Assembly (NCBI RefSeq): GCF_028807635.1
Contig: NZ_JARBAX010000001.1
Span: forward strand, 3,638,501 to 3,702,500
Reading direction: 5' to 3'
Length of the DNA: 64,000 nucleotides
Source: Streptomyces spiramyceticus
GTDB lineage: Bacteria > Actinomycetota > Actinomycetes > Streptomycetales > Streptomycetaceae
The notes under the pieces are model-generated. The model saw nothing but the letters and a program-made list of their open reading frames with translations. It had not been told where the DNA came from and made no database searches. Of the stretch, positions 1 to 8,248 are shown piece after piece. The number at the start of each line of letters is the position of its first letter. The stretch's first letter is position 1. The position numbers were made by a program, and so were the translations under genes.

Positions 1-784
1 CGTGTGCGGCGATCGCGGAGACGGCGGCGGTGGCGGCGTCGCGCTCGCGGGCGGGCGGCGGGGCGGCGCCCGCGCCGGCGGATGCCGCCAGTACGTGGCC
101 GAGGAACCGCTTGCGGGAAGCGGCGACGAGCAGGGGGCGGCCCAGGGCGCGCAGGTCGGCGAGGTGGGCGACCAGGGCCAGGTCGTGCTCGGCCTGCTTG
201 GCGAAGCCGAGCCCGGGGTCGATGACGACGCGCTCGGGGGCGATGCCGCCGCCGACCACGGCTTCCATGCGCGCGTGCAGCTCGGACACGACCTCGCCGA
301 CCACATCGGCGTACACCGCGCGGCTGTTCATTCGGTCGCTGAAGCCGCGCCAGTGCATGACGACGAAGGGCGCTCCGGCCGCCGCGACCGCAGGGATCAT
401 GGCGGGGTCGGCGAGACCGCCGCTCACGTCGTTGACCAGGACCGCGCCCGCCGCGATCGCCTGCTCGGCGACGGCGGCGCGCATGGTGTCGACGGAGACG
501 GTGACGCCCTCGGAGGCGAGGCCGCGCACCACGGGGATGACCCGCTTCAGCTCTTCGTCGGCGTCGACGCGGGAGGCGCCGGGGCGGGTCGACTCGCCCC
601 CGACGTCGATCAGGTCGGCGCCCTCGGCGACGAGTTCGAGACCGCGCTTGACCGCGGCGGTCGTGTCGAACCAGCGCCCGCCGTCGGAGAAGGAATCGGG
701 CGTCACATTGACGACCCCCATCACCGCACAGCGGTCCCAGTCCGGCAGACCCTCGATCCGGCCACGCTCGCGCAACGTACTCAT
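1..784 (-). CDS. folP: Dihydropteroate synthase (3' end beyond window)
   Basis: Joins 6-hydroxymethyl-dihydropterin pyrophosphate to p-aminobenzoate in cytosolic folate synthesis; the target of sulfonamides. The minus strand opens at ATG 784 and reads without a stop to base 1, so roughly the first 261 codons are present and perhaps 25-30 C-terminal residues are missing. Visible family motifs are the N-terminal MGVVNVTPDSFSDGG loop, the DVGGESTRPG loop, the NDVSGG strand and, near the window edge, DPGLGF followed by ASRKRF. Other folate genes (folB, folK) would be expected further left. It is followed upstream by a MarR gene on the same strand with a small gap, so the two may not be functionally linked. 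The call is secure. Confidence 0.97.
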   Translation of the reverse strand, partial: MSTLRERGRIEGLPDWDRCAVMGVVNVTPDSFSDGGRWFDTTAAVKRGLELVAEGADLIDVGGESTRPGASRVDADEELKRVIPVVRGLASEGVTVSVDTMRAAVAEQAIAAGAVLVNDVSGGLADPAMIPAVAAAGAPFVVMHWRGFSDRMNSRAVYADVVGEVVSELHARMEAVVGGGIAPERVVIDPGLGFAKQAEHDLALVAHLADLRALGRPLLVAASRKRFLGHVLAASAGAGAAPPPARERDAATAAVSAIAAH

Positions 785-800
785 GCGTCCAGCCTAGGCG

Positions 801-1262
801 TCAGGCGGCCGGGCCCGAACCGCCTGAACCGCGTAGACCGCGTGAACCGCTGAAGACACGGCCGAGGAGCTCGTACAGCGTGGCGCGTTCCTCGTCGCCG
901 AGGGCGTCGATCGCGGCGTGCGTGGTGTGCATGCGGGCGCGGATGGCGTCGACGGTCTCCTCGCCGGCCTCGGTGAGGGCGACGTTCTTCACGCGGCGGT
1001 CGGTGGGGCTGACCTCGCGGCGTACGAGCTCGCGCTTCTCCAGGCGGTCGACGATCCCGGTGATGTTGGACGCGTCGCAGGCCAGCGTGGTCGCCAGTGA
1101 GCGCATCGAGGCAGGGGAGGCGCGCAGGACGCCGAGGGTTTTGGCCTGGCTGGCGGTGAGGCCCGCGTCGGCGGCGGCGAGGGAGAAGTCGCCGTAGTAG
1201 CCGCTGAAGGACTCGGCGAGCCGCTCCATGAGCTGGGCCTTGGTGGGGATGGTCTCTGTCAC
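801..1262 (-). CDS. MarR-family transcriptional regulator
   Basis: A 153-residue winged-helix protein, a typical MarR length, starting at GTG 1262. The DNA-binding core lies around residues 35-100 (LTASQAKTLGVL, then DASNITGIVDRLEKRELV as recognition helix, then a beta-wing containing DRRVKNVALTEAG). It has one cysteine, Cys62, immediately before the recognition helix; in redox-sensing MarR proteins a single Cys can be the switch, but that is inference here. The gene is divergent from a zinc-less quinone oxidoreductase-like gene, and the gap contains two TTGA-N5-TCAA sites, which argues for autoregulation and control of that neighbour. The C-terminal tail is Gly/Ser rich and encoded by short imperfect tandem repeats (about 820-850). 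Confidence 0.93.
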   Translation of the reverse strand: MTETIPTKAQLMERLAESFSGYYGDFSLAAADAGLTASQAKTLGVLRASPASMRSLATTLACDASNITGIVDRLEKRELVRREVSPTDRRVKNVALTEAGEETVDAIRARMHTTHAAIDALGDEERATLYELLGRVFSGSRGLRGSGGSGPAA

Positions 1263-1285
1263 GTTGCCAGCCTATCAACCAAAGC

Positions 1286-1340
1286 TTGACTATCTCAATC
1301 ATTGAGGTCTACGGTCTAAAGCGTTACTTGATGTACTCAA
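1286..1340. promoter_or_regulatory. Paired TTGA-N5-TCAA operators for the MarR regulator
   Basis: Two inverted repeats of the same form, at 1286-1298 and 1328-1340, sit between the divergent MarR and oxidoreductase genes. Their centres (1292 and 1334) are 42 bp apart, close to four helical turns, so two dimers would bind the same DNA face. A third palindrome, CTCAAT-C-ATTGAG (1294-1306), overlaps the first site. The AT-rich composition stands out from the surroundings. Assignment to the adjacent MarR protein is inference from position and motif form. Confidence 0.7.
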
Positions 1341-1359
1341 GCATTTTGGGAGCAGCGCG

Positions 1360-2286
1360 ATGAAGGCCATCACCTACCGCACCTACGGCGGCCCGGACGT
1401 CCTCGAATACGGCGATGCGCCGGACCCCAAGCTCGGCCCCGACGCCGTGCTCGTCCGGGTCAGGGCGGCCTCCGTCAACCCTGTCGACTGGAAGATCCAG
1501 GCGGGCTACCTCGAATCCGCGCTCGACGCGGTCTTCCCCGTGATCCCGGGCTGGGACGTCGCAGGCGTCGTCGAGCAGACGGGCGTCGGCGTGACCGAGT
1601 TCGCGCCCGGCGACGAGGTCATCGGATACGTCCGCGAGGACTTCGTCTCGCGCGGCACCTTCGCCGAGTACGTCGCCGCACCCGTGCGCACCCTGGCCCG
1701 CAAGCCGGCGAACCTCACCTTCGAGGAGGCGGCCGGGCTTCCGCTGGCCGGCCTCACGGCGTACCAGGCGCTCACCCGCCACCTCGGCGTCACCGAGGGC
1801 GACACACTGCTGGTGCACGCGGCGGCCGGGGGCGTCGGTTCGCTGGCGGTGCAGATCGCCCGCGCCTTCGGCGTCCGGGTCATCGGCACGGCGAGCGAGC
1901 GCAACCACGACTACCTGCGGTCCCTGGGCGCCACCCCCGTGACGTACGGCGAAGGGCTCGCCGACCGCGTCAAGGCGCTCGCGCCCGGCGGCGTGGACGC
2001 CGTGCTCGACCTGGTCGGCGGCGAGGCGCTGAAGGTCTCGCCGGGGCTGCTCGCTCCCGGTGGCCGACTGGCGTCCGTCGCGGACGGCGCGGTCCTGGGG
2101 CTCGGCGGCAGCTATGTCTTCGTACGCCCCGACACCGCCGACCTGACGGCGCTGACCGAGCTGGCCGAGCGCGGTGCGCTGGCCGTCGAGGTCGCCGCGG
2201 TCTTCCCGCTGGAGCAGACCGCCGACGCGTTGCGGCTGAGCATGGAGGGCCACACCCGCGGCAAGATCGCGATCAGCATCGGCTGA
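1360..2286 (+). CDS. Zinc-independent quinone oxidoreductase-like MDR protein
   Basis: A 308-residue member of the medium-chain dehydrogenase/reductase superfamily, quinone oxidoreductase branch, using NADPH to reduce quinones or enones. The N-terminal GroES-like half has SVNPVDWKIQAGY and PGWDVAGVV; the nucleotide-binding half has AAAGGVGSLAVQIARAFG (about residues 152-169). No structural-zinc cysteine cluster is visible, as expected for this branch. ATG 1360 follows GGGAGCAGCG. The gene is divergent from the MarR regulator across two matching operators, the usual arrangement for a derepressible detoxification enzyme. The physiological substrate cannot be read from sequence. Confidence 0.9.
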   Translation: MKAITYRTYGGPDVLEYGDAPDPKLGPDAVLVRVRAASVNPVDWKIQAGYLESALDAVFPVIPGWDVAGVVEQTGVGVTEFAPGDEVIGYVREDFVSRGTFAEYVAAPVRTLARKPANLTFEEAAGLPLAGLTAYQALTRHLGVTEGDTLLVHAAAGGVGSLAVQIARAFGVRVIGTASERNHDYLRSLGATPVTYGEGLADRVKALAPGGVDAVLDLVGGEALKVSPGLLAPGGRLASVADGAVLGLGGSYVFVRPDTADLTALTELAERGALAVEVAAVFPLEQTADALRLSMEGHTRGKIAISIG

Positions 2287-2310
2287 TCCCGGACGGCGAG
2301 TCGTGCGGGC

Positions 2311-4152
2311 TCAGGCGGCCGACTGCCCGGCCTCGCGCGCCCGCACCTGGTCGAGGTGCGCGCACGGGCGCGGCTGCCTGGCCGACGCGCGGCGGGAGGC
2401 GAACGGGCGGGGCAGGGCCAGTGTCACGAAGCCCTCCGCCTGCATCGCCGCGAAGCCGATGCGCGGCAGGTCGCGGGTGGTGCGGAAGACCACGAAACGC
2501 GGCTCCCAGCGCGGCCTGAACTTGGCGTTGAACTTGTACAGCGACTCGATCTGGAACCACCGGGACAGGAAGACGAGCAGCCCGCGCCAGATGCGGAGCA
2601 CCGGTCCCGCGCCGATCTTCTCCCCGCGGGCGAGCGCCGAGCGGAACATCGCGAAGTTGAGCGAGACGCGGGTCACGCCCAGCTGGGGTGCGGCCTGGAG
2701 AGCGGCGACGATCAGCAGTTCGTTCATGCCGGGGTCGGCGGAGCGGTCGCGGCGCATCAGGTCGAGGGACATGCCGTCCGTACCCCACGGGACGAAGTGG
2801 AGTACGGCCTTCAGGTCGCCGTACGGGGAATCCGCGTCGGCGGTGTTGTGGGCGGTGGCGATCACGCAGTCTCCGTCGCCGGGTTCGCCGATGCGGCCGA
2901 GCGCCATGGAGAAGCCGCGCTCGGTGTCGGTGCCGCGCCAGTCGGCGGCGGCCCGCCGGATGCGGTCCAACTCGGCTTCGCCGAGGTCACGGACGCGTCG
3001 TACCCGGGTTTCGTAACCACCGCGCTCGATGCGCTTGACCATCTGGCGTACGTTCCGCATGGCGCGCCCGGCGAGGGAGAAATCCGGCACGTCCACCACC
3101 GCTTCGTCCCCGAGCTCCAGCGCGTCGAGTCCGGTCTCGCGGGTCCACACTTCGCCGCCGGTCTCGCTGCAGCCCATGACGGCCGGGGTCCAGGAGTGGG
3201 CCTTGGCCTCGTCCATGAAGCGCTCGATGGCGCCCGGCCAGGCCTCCACGTCGCCGATCGGGTCGCCGCTGGCGAGCATCACGCCGGATACGACGCGGTA
3301 GGTGACGGCGGCCTTGCCGCTGGGGGAGAAGACGACGGCCTTGTCGTGGCGGAGCGCGAAGTGGCCGAGGGAGTCGCGGCCGCCGTGCTTGGCCAGCAGC
3401 TCGCGCAGGCGGTGCTCGTCGTCGGGGGTGAGGCGAGCGGCCGGGTGCTCGGGGCGCAGGGCCAGGTAGATCGTGGTGACGGCGGTGAGCAGGCCGAGGG
3501 CGCCGAGCGAGTAGCCGACGGTCCAGGAGACCCGGCCCGCGTAGTCGACAGGGCCCTCGAAGCCGAAGAGCCCGTACAGGACGTGCTCAAGCCGGTCGGC
3601 GACGCTCGGATTACCGACGACCTTCGCCGGGTGCGAGCTGACGATGACCAGGCCCAGGCCGAGGGAACCGGCGCCGAGGAGAACGAAGTTCGCCACCGCC
3701 TTCCAGCGGCTCCGCGGGTCGGGCAGCGCTGCGAACTCGCCGCGGTGACGCAGCAGAAGGACCAGCAGCGCGAGCGAGATCACCACGCCGATGACCGAAT
3801 GCCGGTACGTGAACTGCGCCGCGGCACCGGCGGGCAGCAGCACCACGGCGGCCCGCCAGGCGCGGCGCTTGTGGCGCTTGAGGGCGTGCGCGAGAAGCAG
3901 CAGCAGTACGCCCGCACTGATCGCGAGGGCGGCCGCGAACGGGCCGAGAGCCCCGGGCAGCACCTCGGCGGCGGCGTGCATCCGGCTGTGCCGGAAGCGC
4001 GGGAAGACACCGGCGGCGATGTCCAGGAGGCCTACGAGGGCGCAGGCCGTACCGACCAGGGAGGGCACCGACTCGGGTCGTGGACCGCTCAGGATCCGCC
4101 GTACTCGATTCGGAACCGCTCCCGATTTATCCCCATCTAGCCTGATAGACAT
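2311..4152 (-). CDS. MprF/LysX-type phosphatidylglycerol aminoacyltransferase (DUF2156)
   Basis: A 613-residue membrane protein predicted to transfer an amino acid from aminoacyl-tRNA to phosphatidylglycerol or a related lipid, lowering surface negative charge. About six hydrophobic segments lie in residues 30-232 (for example 33-49, 70-90, 119-134, 155-172, 210-232), a shorter membrane part than classic MprF. The cytosolic C-terminal DUF2156 double-GNAT domain spans about 245-590, with DPIGD, RQMVKRIERGGY, the GMSLDLMRRD region and YKFNAKFRPRWEPR near the end, all typical. There is no lysyl-tRNA synthetase domain, so it depends on host tRNA charging. ATG 4152 is divergent from a membrane-anchored hydrolase. 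The amino acid and the lipid are unknown. Confidence 0.88.
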   Translation of the reverse strand: MSIRLDGDKSGAVPNRVRRILSGPRPESVPSLVGTACALVGLLDIAAGVFPRFRHSRMHAAAEVLPGALGPFAAALAISAGVLLLLLAHALKRHKRRAWRAAVVLLPAGAAAQFTYRHSVIGVVISLALLVLLLRHRGEFAALPDPRSRWKAVANFVLLGAGSLGLGLVIVSSHPAKVVGNPSVADRLEHVLYGLFGFEGPVDYAGRVSWTVGYSLGALGLLTAVTTIYLALRPEHPAARLTPDDEHRLRELLAKHGGRDSLGHFALRHDKAVVFSPSGKAAVTYRVVSGVMLASGDPIGDVEAWPGAIERFMDEAKAHSWTPAVMGCSETGGEVWTRETGLDALELGDEAVVDVPDFSLAGRAMRNVRQMVKRIERGGYETRVRRVRDLGEAELDRIRRAAADWRGTDTERGFSMALGRIGEPGDGDCVIATAHNTADADSPYGDLKAVLHFVPWGTDGMSLDLMRRDRSADPGMNELLIVAALQAAPQLGVTRVSLNFAMFRSALARGEKIGAGPVLRIWRGLLVFLSRWFQIESLYKFNAKFRPRWEPRFVVFRTTRDLPRIGFAAMQAEGFVTLALPRPFASRRASARQPRPCAHLDQVRAREAGQSAA

Positions 4153-4290
4153 CGCTTCCCGTGGCTCCGCGAAAGATTCTCTGTCCGTGGGCCGAAGCGC
4201 CGGACAATTTGCGCTCTCTAGGACGGCGCATCAGCGGTGCGGGTTCACTCGCTCACCGGAAATTCTGAGGCAGAAAGCTCGATCGTCATC

Positions 4291-5403
4291 ATGGGTCTCA
4301 CCAGCAATAAGGTTCTGGCGCTCGCCGTCCTTCTGGCGGTGGCGCTGTTCGTCGCCACGATCTGGCTCTGGCCGCGTCTGGCCGGGCGCAACGTGCGCTC
4401 CGTACTGGGCCGTGTCGGGCTGCTGTTCGCAACCCAGTTGATGCTGTTCGCCTCCGTGGGACTGGCGGCCAACAAGTCCTTCCTCTTTTACGGCTCCTGG
4501 GCCGACCTTTTCGGCCAGGAGACCGAAATGGGAGTGGTCGTCGACCACTCGGCCGGCGCGAAGCACCTCAAAGTCGTAGGGACGCAGGGTGTTGACGTGC
4601 CGGGCGGTCACAAGCCGGCAACGGGAGGCCAGATACAGAAGGTCGTCATAGCGGGGGAGAAGTCGAAGATAGAGGGCCCCGCTTACGTCTATCTGCCACC
4701 GGAGTACTTCCAACCACGTTACGCCGGGAGGAACTTCCCCGCGTCCGTGGTGCTCACCGGCTATCCGGGTACAGCGGAGAACCTCCTCAAGGGACTGCGC
4801 TATCCGGCGACGGCGTACACGCAGGCGGCGGCGGGCAACATGCAGCCGATGATCCTGGTGATGATGCGGCCCACCGTCGCGCCGCCCCGCGACACCGAAT
4901 GCGTGGACGTACCGGGCGGCCCGCAGACCGAGACCTTCTTCGCCAAGGACCTGCCCAAGGCGATATCCGAGTCCTACAGGGTGGGCACAAAGCCGCGGAA
5001 CTGGGGCTTCATGGGGAACTCCACCGGCGGCTACTGCGCCCTGAAAATCGCCATCCACCACCCCGGAACCTTCGGTGCGGGAGCGGGCATGTCCGCGTAC
5101 TACAAGGCGGCCGAAGACGCGACGACAGGGGACCTCTTCCACGGCAACAGGAATGAGGCGAACCGGGCCGACCTGCTGTGGAGTCTTGACCACCTGAAGC
5201 CGTCGAAGTCGTCCTTCCTTGTGACCAGTTCAAGGGAGGGCGAAGGCAATCTGCAGGGCACCCGGCTTTTCATCGAGAAGGTGAAGCCGCCCGCCCGGGT
5301 CTCGTCGATCACCCTGGACAGCGGCGGCCACAACTTCGGCACCTGGCGGCGCGAAATAGCGCCCGCCCTGGAGTGGATCAGCGGCAGGCTCAGGGCGAAC
5401 TGA
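4291..5403 (+). CDS. Membrane-anchored alpha/beta-hydrolase (esterase D / mycolyltransferase-like)
   Basis: Starting at ATG 4291 the protein has 370 residues; a GTG at 4237 would add 18 but precedes no clear signal. Two N-terminal membrane segments (about residues 8-28 and 37-60) precede an esterase fold that is probably extracytoplasmic. The nucleophile elbow is GNSTGG (Ser244), in the pattern of esterase D and antigen-85 proteins, and a candidate catalytic His lies in SGGHNFG near the C-terminus. It is divergent from the lipid aminoacyltransferase gene. In other bacteria (for example Pseudomonas and Corynebacterium) aminoacyl-lipid synthases are partnered by an esterase that removes the amino acid, so this may be the matching hydrolase. 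That role is inference. It overlaps the convergent ABC ATPase gene by 14 bp at the stop codons. Confidence 0.8.
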   Translation: MGLTSNKVLALAVLLAVALFVATIWLWPRLAGRNVRSVLGRVGLLFATQLMLFASVGLAANKSFLFYGSWADLFGQETEMGVVVDHSAGAKHLKVVGTQGVDVPGGHKPATGGQIQKVVIAGEKSKIEGPAYVYLPPEYFQPRYAGRNFPASVVLTGYPGTAENLLKGLRYPATAYTQAAAGNMQPMILVMMRPTVAPPRDTECVDVPGGPQTETFFAKDLPKAISESYRVGTKPRNWGFMGNSTGGYCALKIAIHHPGTFGAGAGMSAYYKAAEDATTGDLFHGNRNEANRADLLWSLDHLKPSKSSFLVTSSREGEGNLQGTRLFIEKVKPPARVSSITLDSGGHNFGTWRREIAPALEWISGRLRAN

Positions 5404-6556
5404 CGGACTCCACTTCCACCGCTGTACGGGGAAGGGCCTGGGCGTCGGCGTCGATGGAACGGCGCAGTGCCTCATGGAGACGGGCCGGGGTGAGTACGCC
5501 GAGGAAACGTCCGGCACTGTCCTTGTCGATGACCGCGATCCAGCCCGCGTCGTGCTGGAGCATTGTGGAGAAGGCCTGCTTGAGCGAGGCGCCGACGGGC
5601 AGCCACGCCTCCATGCGGCGGGCGTGTTCGCGTACGGTCCCGGTGGCCGTCCGGGCCTGCTCGGCGGAGATCCAGCCGTGCAGGTCGTCCTCGCTGTCCA
5701 GGACGACGGCCCAGCGAGCGCCTTCGGCCGTCAGTGCGGCGGCTGCCTTCTTGACCGGGTCGTCGAGGTGCACGACGGGCGGCTGTTCCAGGTCACCGGG
5801 CTCTATGGGCGTGACGGAGAGGCGCTTGAGGCCCCGGTCGGCGCCGACGAAGTCCGCGACGTAGGGGGTGGCGGGCATGCCCAGTACGGCCGCCGGGGCG
5901 TCGAACTGCTCGATCCTGCCCTGCCCGTAGACGGCGATGCGGTCACCGAGACGGACGGCCTCCTCGATGTCATGAGTGACGAAGAGGACGGTCTTGCGCA
6001 CCTGCGACTGGAGCCTCAGGAACTCGTTCTGGAGATGCTCGCGCACGACCGGGTCGACCGCGCCGAACGGCTCGTCCATCAGAAGCACGGGCGGGTCCGC
6101 GGCCAGGGCCCTTGCCACGCCGACGCGTTGGCGCTGGCCGCCGGAGAGCTGGTCGGGGTAGCGGTCGCCGTGCACGGACGGGTCGAGGCCGACCAGATCG
6201 AGGAGCTCGGCGGCGCGCTCGCGGGCTTTGGAGCGCTTGACGCCGAGGAGGTGGGGGACGGTCGCGGTGTTCTCCAGAACCGTCTTGTGGGGGAAGAGGC
6301 CGACTTGCTGGATGACATAGCCGATGCGGCGGCGCAGCTGAACGGGATCGATGGCGGATATGTCGGCCCCGTCGAGGAATATCCGGCCCTCGGTCGGCTC
6401 GATCAGCCGGTTCACCATTTTCATGGTGGTGGTCTTGCCGCAGCCGGACGGCCCGACGAGCGTGACCAGTTCGCCCTCCGCGACTTCGAAGGAGAGGTCG
6501 TCGACGGCGGTGGTGCCATCGGCGTACCGCTTGGTGACGTGCTCGAATCGGATCAT
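5390..6556 (-). CDS. ProV/OpuCA-type ABC transporter ATPase with CBS domains
   Basis: ATP-hydrolysing subunit of a quaternary-amine (glycine betaine/choline/carnitine) importer. The start is ATG 6556, preceded by GGGGGAA, giving 388 residues. The ABC domain (about 1-240) has Walker A GPSGCGKTT, signature LSGGQRQR and Walker B LLMDEPFGAVD. The C-terminal half (about 260-375) holds two divergent CBS motifs, which in OpuA-type proteins sense ionic strength or nucleotides. It is transcribed away from the permease/lipoprotein genes across a 180-bp gap, an uncommon split for a system usually in one operon. A small inverted repeat, ATGTC-GTCA-GACAT (6691-6704), lies in that gap. Confidence 0.93.
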   Translation of the reverse strand: MIRFEHVTKRYADGTTAVDDLSFEVAEGELVTLVGPSGCGKTTTMKMVNRLIEPTEGRIFLDGADISAIDPVQLRRRIGYVIQQVGLFPHKTVLENTATVPHLLGVKRSKARERAAELLDLVGLDPSVHGDRYPDQLSGGQRQRVGVARALAADPPVLLMDEPFGAVDPVVREHLQNEFLRLQSQVRKTVLFVTHDIEEAVRLGDRIAVYGQGRIEQFDAPAAVLGMPATPYVADFVGADRGLKRLSVTPIEPGDLEQPPVVHLDDPVKKAAAALTAEGARWAVVLDSEDDLHGWISAEQARTATGTVREHARRMEAWLPVGASLKQAFSTMLQHDAGWIAVIDKDSAGRFLGVLTPARLHEALRRSIDADAQALPRTAVEVESVSSP

Positions 6557-6735
6557 GGTTCCCCCATTGTTGCCCGTGTGACGCGCTGTCACTTTTCCGG
6601 GGGGCGACCCCCATGCCCCCGCCCCGTGTTGCTGGAATGTGGCGGCCCTCGGCGATTGTCAGTGGCCGAGGATATGGTCGTGAGACGTGAATGTCGTCAG
6701 ACATGAGTTCGGGGACTCGGGGGAGGCGGGGACGC

Positions 6736-7488
6736 ATGAGCGGCCAGAGCTGTCTGACGGCGAACGACTGGATTTGCGGGGAGTATGTGCGTTCCCGCGG
6801 CCAGGAGCTGACCGATGCGACCGTGCAGCATGTGTGGATCACCGCGCTTTCGGTGGTGCTCGGGCTGCTGATCGCCTTCCCGCTGGCCTTGCTCGCGCGC
6901 GGGCAAGGCGGTCGCCGCAGCAGGCTCGCGGGTCCGATTCTGGGCCTGACGACCGTCCTCTACACGGTCCCTTCGCTGGCGATGTTCTCGCTGCTGTTGC
7001 CCCTGTTCGGGCTTTCGGCGGCCGTGGTGGTCACGGGTCTCGTGCTCTATTCGCTGACCGTGCTCGTACGGAACATCCTGGCCGGGCTGGAAGCCGTGCC
7101 CGCCGAAGCGCGGGAGGCCGCGCAGGGCATGGGGTACGCGCCGGCGCGACTGCTGTGGGAGGTCGAACTGCCTTTGGCACTGCCCGCCTTGCTGGCCGGG
7201 GTGCGGATCGCGACGGTGTCGACGGTCGCCCTGACGACGGTCGGCGCGATCGTGGGGTACGGCGGGCTGGGGACGCTGATCGTGGACGGCCTCGACTCCC
7301 TCTTCAAGGCGCAGGTGCTCACCGCTTCGGTGATCTGCGTGCTGCTGGCTGTGGTGGCCGACCTGCTGCTGCTCTGGCTGCAGCGGGCGCTGACCCCGTG
7401 GACCCGGGTGCGTACGCCCCGAATACGCACCGGCCGTGCGGCGGCCGCCCGTGCCGGCCGTGCTGCCCGTACCGCGAAGGCCGGTTGA
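6736..7488 (+). CDS. ABC transporter permease (ProW/OpuCB-like)
   Basis: One of two membrane subunits of the quaternary-amine importer. ATG 6736 follows a strong GGAGGCGGGG and is preferred over an ATG at 6691; this gives 250 residues. About five to six membrane segments are visible, and the cytoplasmic EAA coupling loop is clear (EAREAAQGMGYAPARLLWEVELPLALPALLAG). The strand GAIVGYGGLGTLIVDG is typical of OpuC permeases. The C-terminus is a basic Arg/Ala-rich tail encoded by repetitive DNA. It is followed after 3 bp by the second permease. Confidence 0.92.
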   Translation: MSGQSCLTANDWICGEYVRSRGQELTDATVQHVWITALSVVLGLLIAFPLALLARGQGGRRSRLAGPILGLTTVLYTVPSLAMFSLLLPLFGLSAAVVVTGLVLYSLTVLVRNILAGLEAVPAEAREAAQGMGYAPARLLWEVELPLALPALLAGVRIATVSTVALTTVGAIVGYGGLGTLIVDGLDSLFKAQVLTASVICVLLAVVADLLLLWLQRALTPWTRVRTPRIRTGRAAAARAGRAARTAKAG

Positions 7489-7491
7489 TCC

Positions 7492-8181
7492 ATGGGAGTG
7501 ATCGGGAACGCCTTCGCCTGGCTGACGACCGCCGTCAACTGGCAGGGCGAGAGCGGCGTCTGGAACCGACTCGGTGAGCATCTGTACTTCAGCGGCGTGT
7601 GCCTGTTGCTGTCGTGTCTGATCGCGCTGCCGGTCGCGCTCTGGCTCGGCCACCTCGGCCGGGGCGGAGCACTCGCCATCAACCTCTCCAATGTGGGGCG
7701 GGCGATTCCCACCCTCGCGGTTCTGATTCTGCTGACGCTCACACCACTGGGCAGGCAGGGCGACCTGCCGACGATCACCGCGCTCGTGCTGTTCGCGGTG
7801 CCGCCGCTGCTGACCAATGCGTACATCGGCATGCGGGAAGTGGACCGGGCGGTTGTGGAGGCCGCGCGCGGGATGGGCATGTCGGGGCGCCAGCTCTTCC
7901 TGCGGGTCGAACTGCCACTCGCGTACCCGCTGGTCATGACGGGGCTGAGGTCGGCGGCCGTCCAGGTCGTCGCCACGGCGACGCTCGCCGCGATGGCGGG
8001 CGAGGGCGGCCTCGGACGGATCATCACGGCCGGCTTCAACACGTACAACACCCCGCAGGTGGTGGCGGGCGCGCTGCTCGTGGCGGGGCTCGCGCTGCTG
8101 GTCGAGGGCGTACTGGTGGCGGCGGACCGGTTGCTCGACCCGGTGCGCCGGCGAGCCGCCGGGGCGCAGAAGACAGCCTGA
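7492..8181 (+). CDS. ABC transporter permease (ProW/OpuCD-like)
   Basis: Second membrane subunit of the importer, 229 residues, with five to six hydrophobic helices and the coupling loop EAARGMGMSGRQLFLRVELPLAYPLVMTG. It begins three bases after the first permease stops, so the two are probably translationally linked and form a heterodimer. Downstream comes a pure pyrimidine spacer and then the substrate-binding lipoprotein gene in the same orientation. Confidence 0.92.
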   Translation: MGVIGNAFAWLTTAVNWQGESGVWNRLGEHLYFSGVCLLLSCLIALPVALWLGHLGRGGALAINLSNVGRAIPTLAVLILLTLTPLGRQGDLPTITALVLFAVPPLLTNAYIGMREVDRAVVEAARGMGMSGRQLFLRVELPLAYPLVMTGLRSAAVQVVATATLAAMAGEGGLGRIITAGFNTYNTPQVVAGALLVAGLALLVEGVLVAADRLLDPVRRRAAGAQKTA

Positions 8182-8186
8182 CGATG

Positions 8187-8234
8187 CCTCTCTCCTCTTC
8201 CTTCCCTTTTCCCTCCTTTCTCCCTTTTCTCCTT
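8187..8234 (+). repeat. 48-nt uninterrupted pyrimidine tract between permease and binding-protein genes
   Basis: Every base from 8187 to 8234 on the plus strand is C or T, in near-repeating CT3 / C3T4 / CT2 blocks. It separates the second permease from the substrate-binding lipoprotein. So long a strand asymmetry is not expected by chance in this genome. Possible roles are triplex-forming DNA, an unstructured mRNA spacer or a processing site that uncouples lipoprotein expression from the permeases. No function can be assigned from sequence alone. Confidence 0.9.
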
Positions 8235-8248
8235 GGATGGTGAACCTC

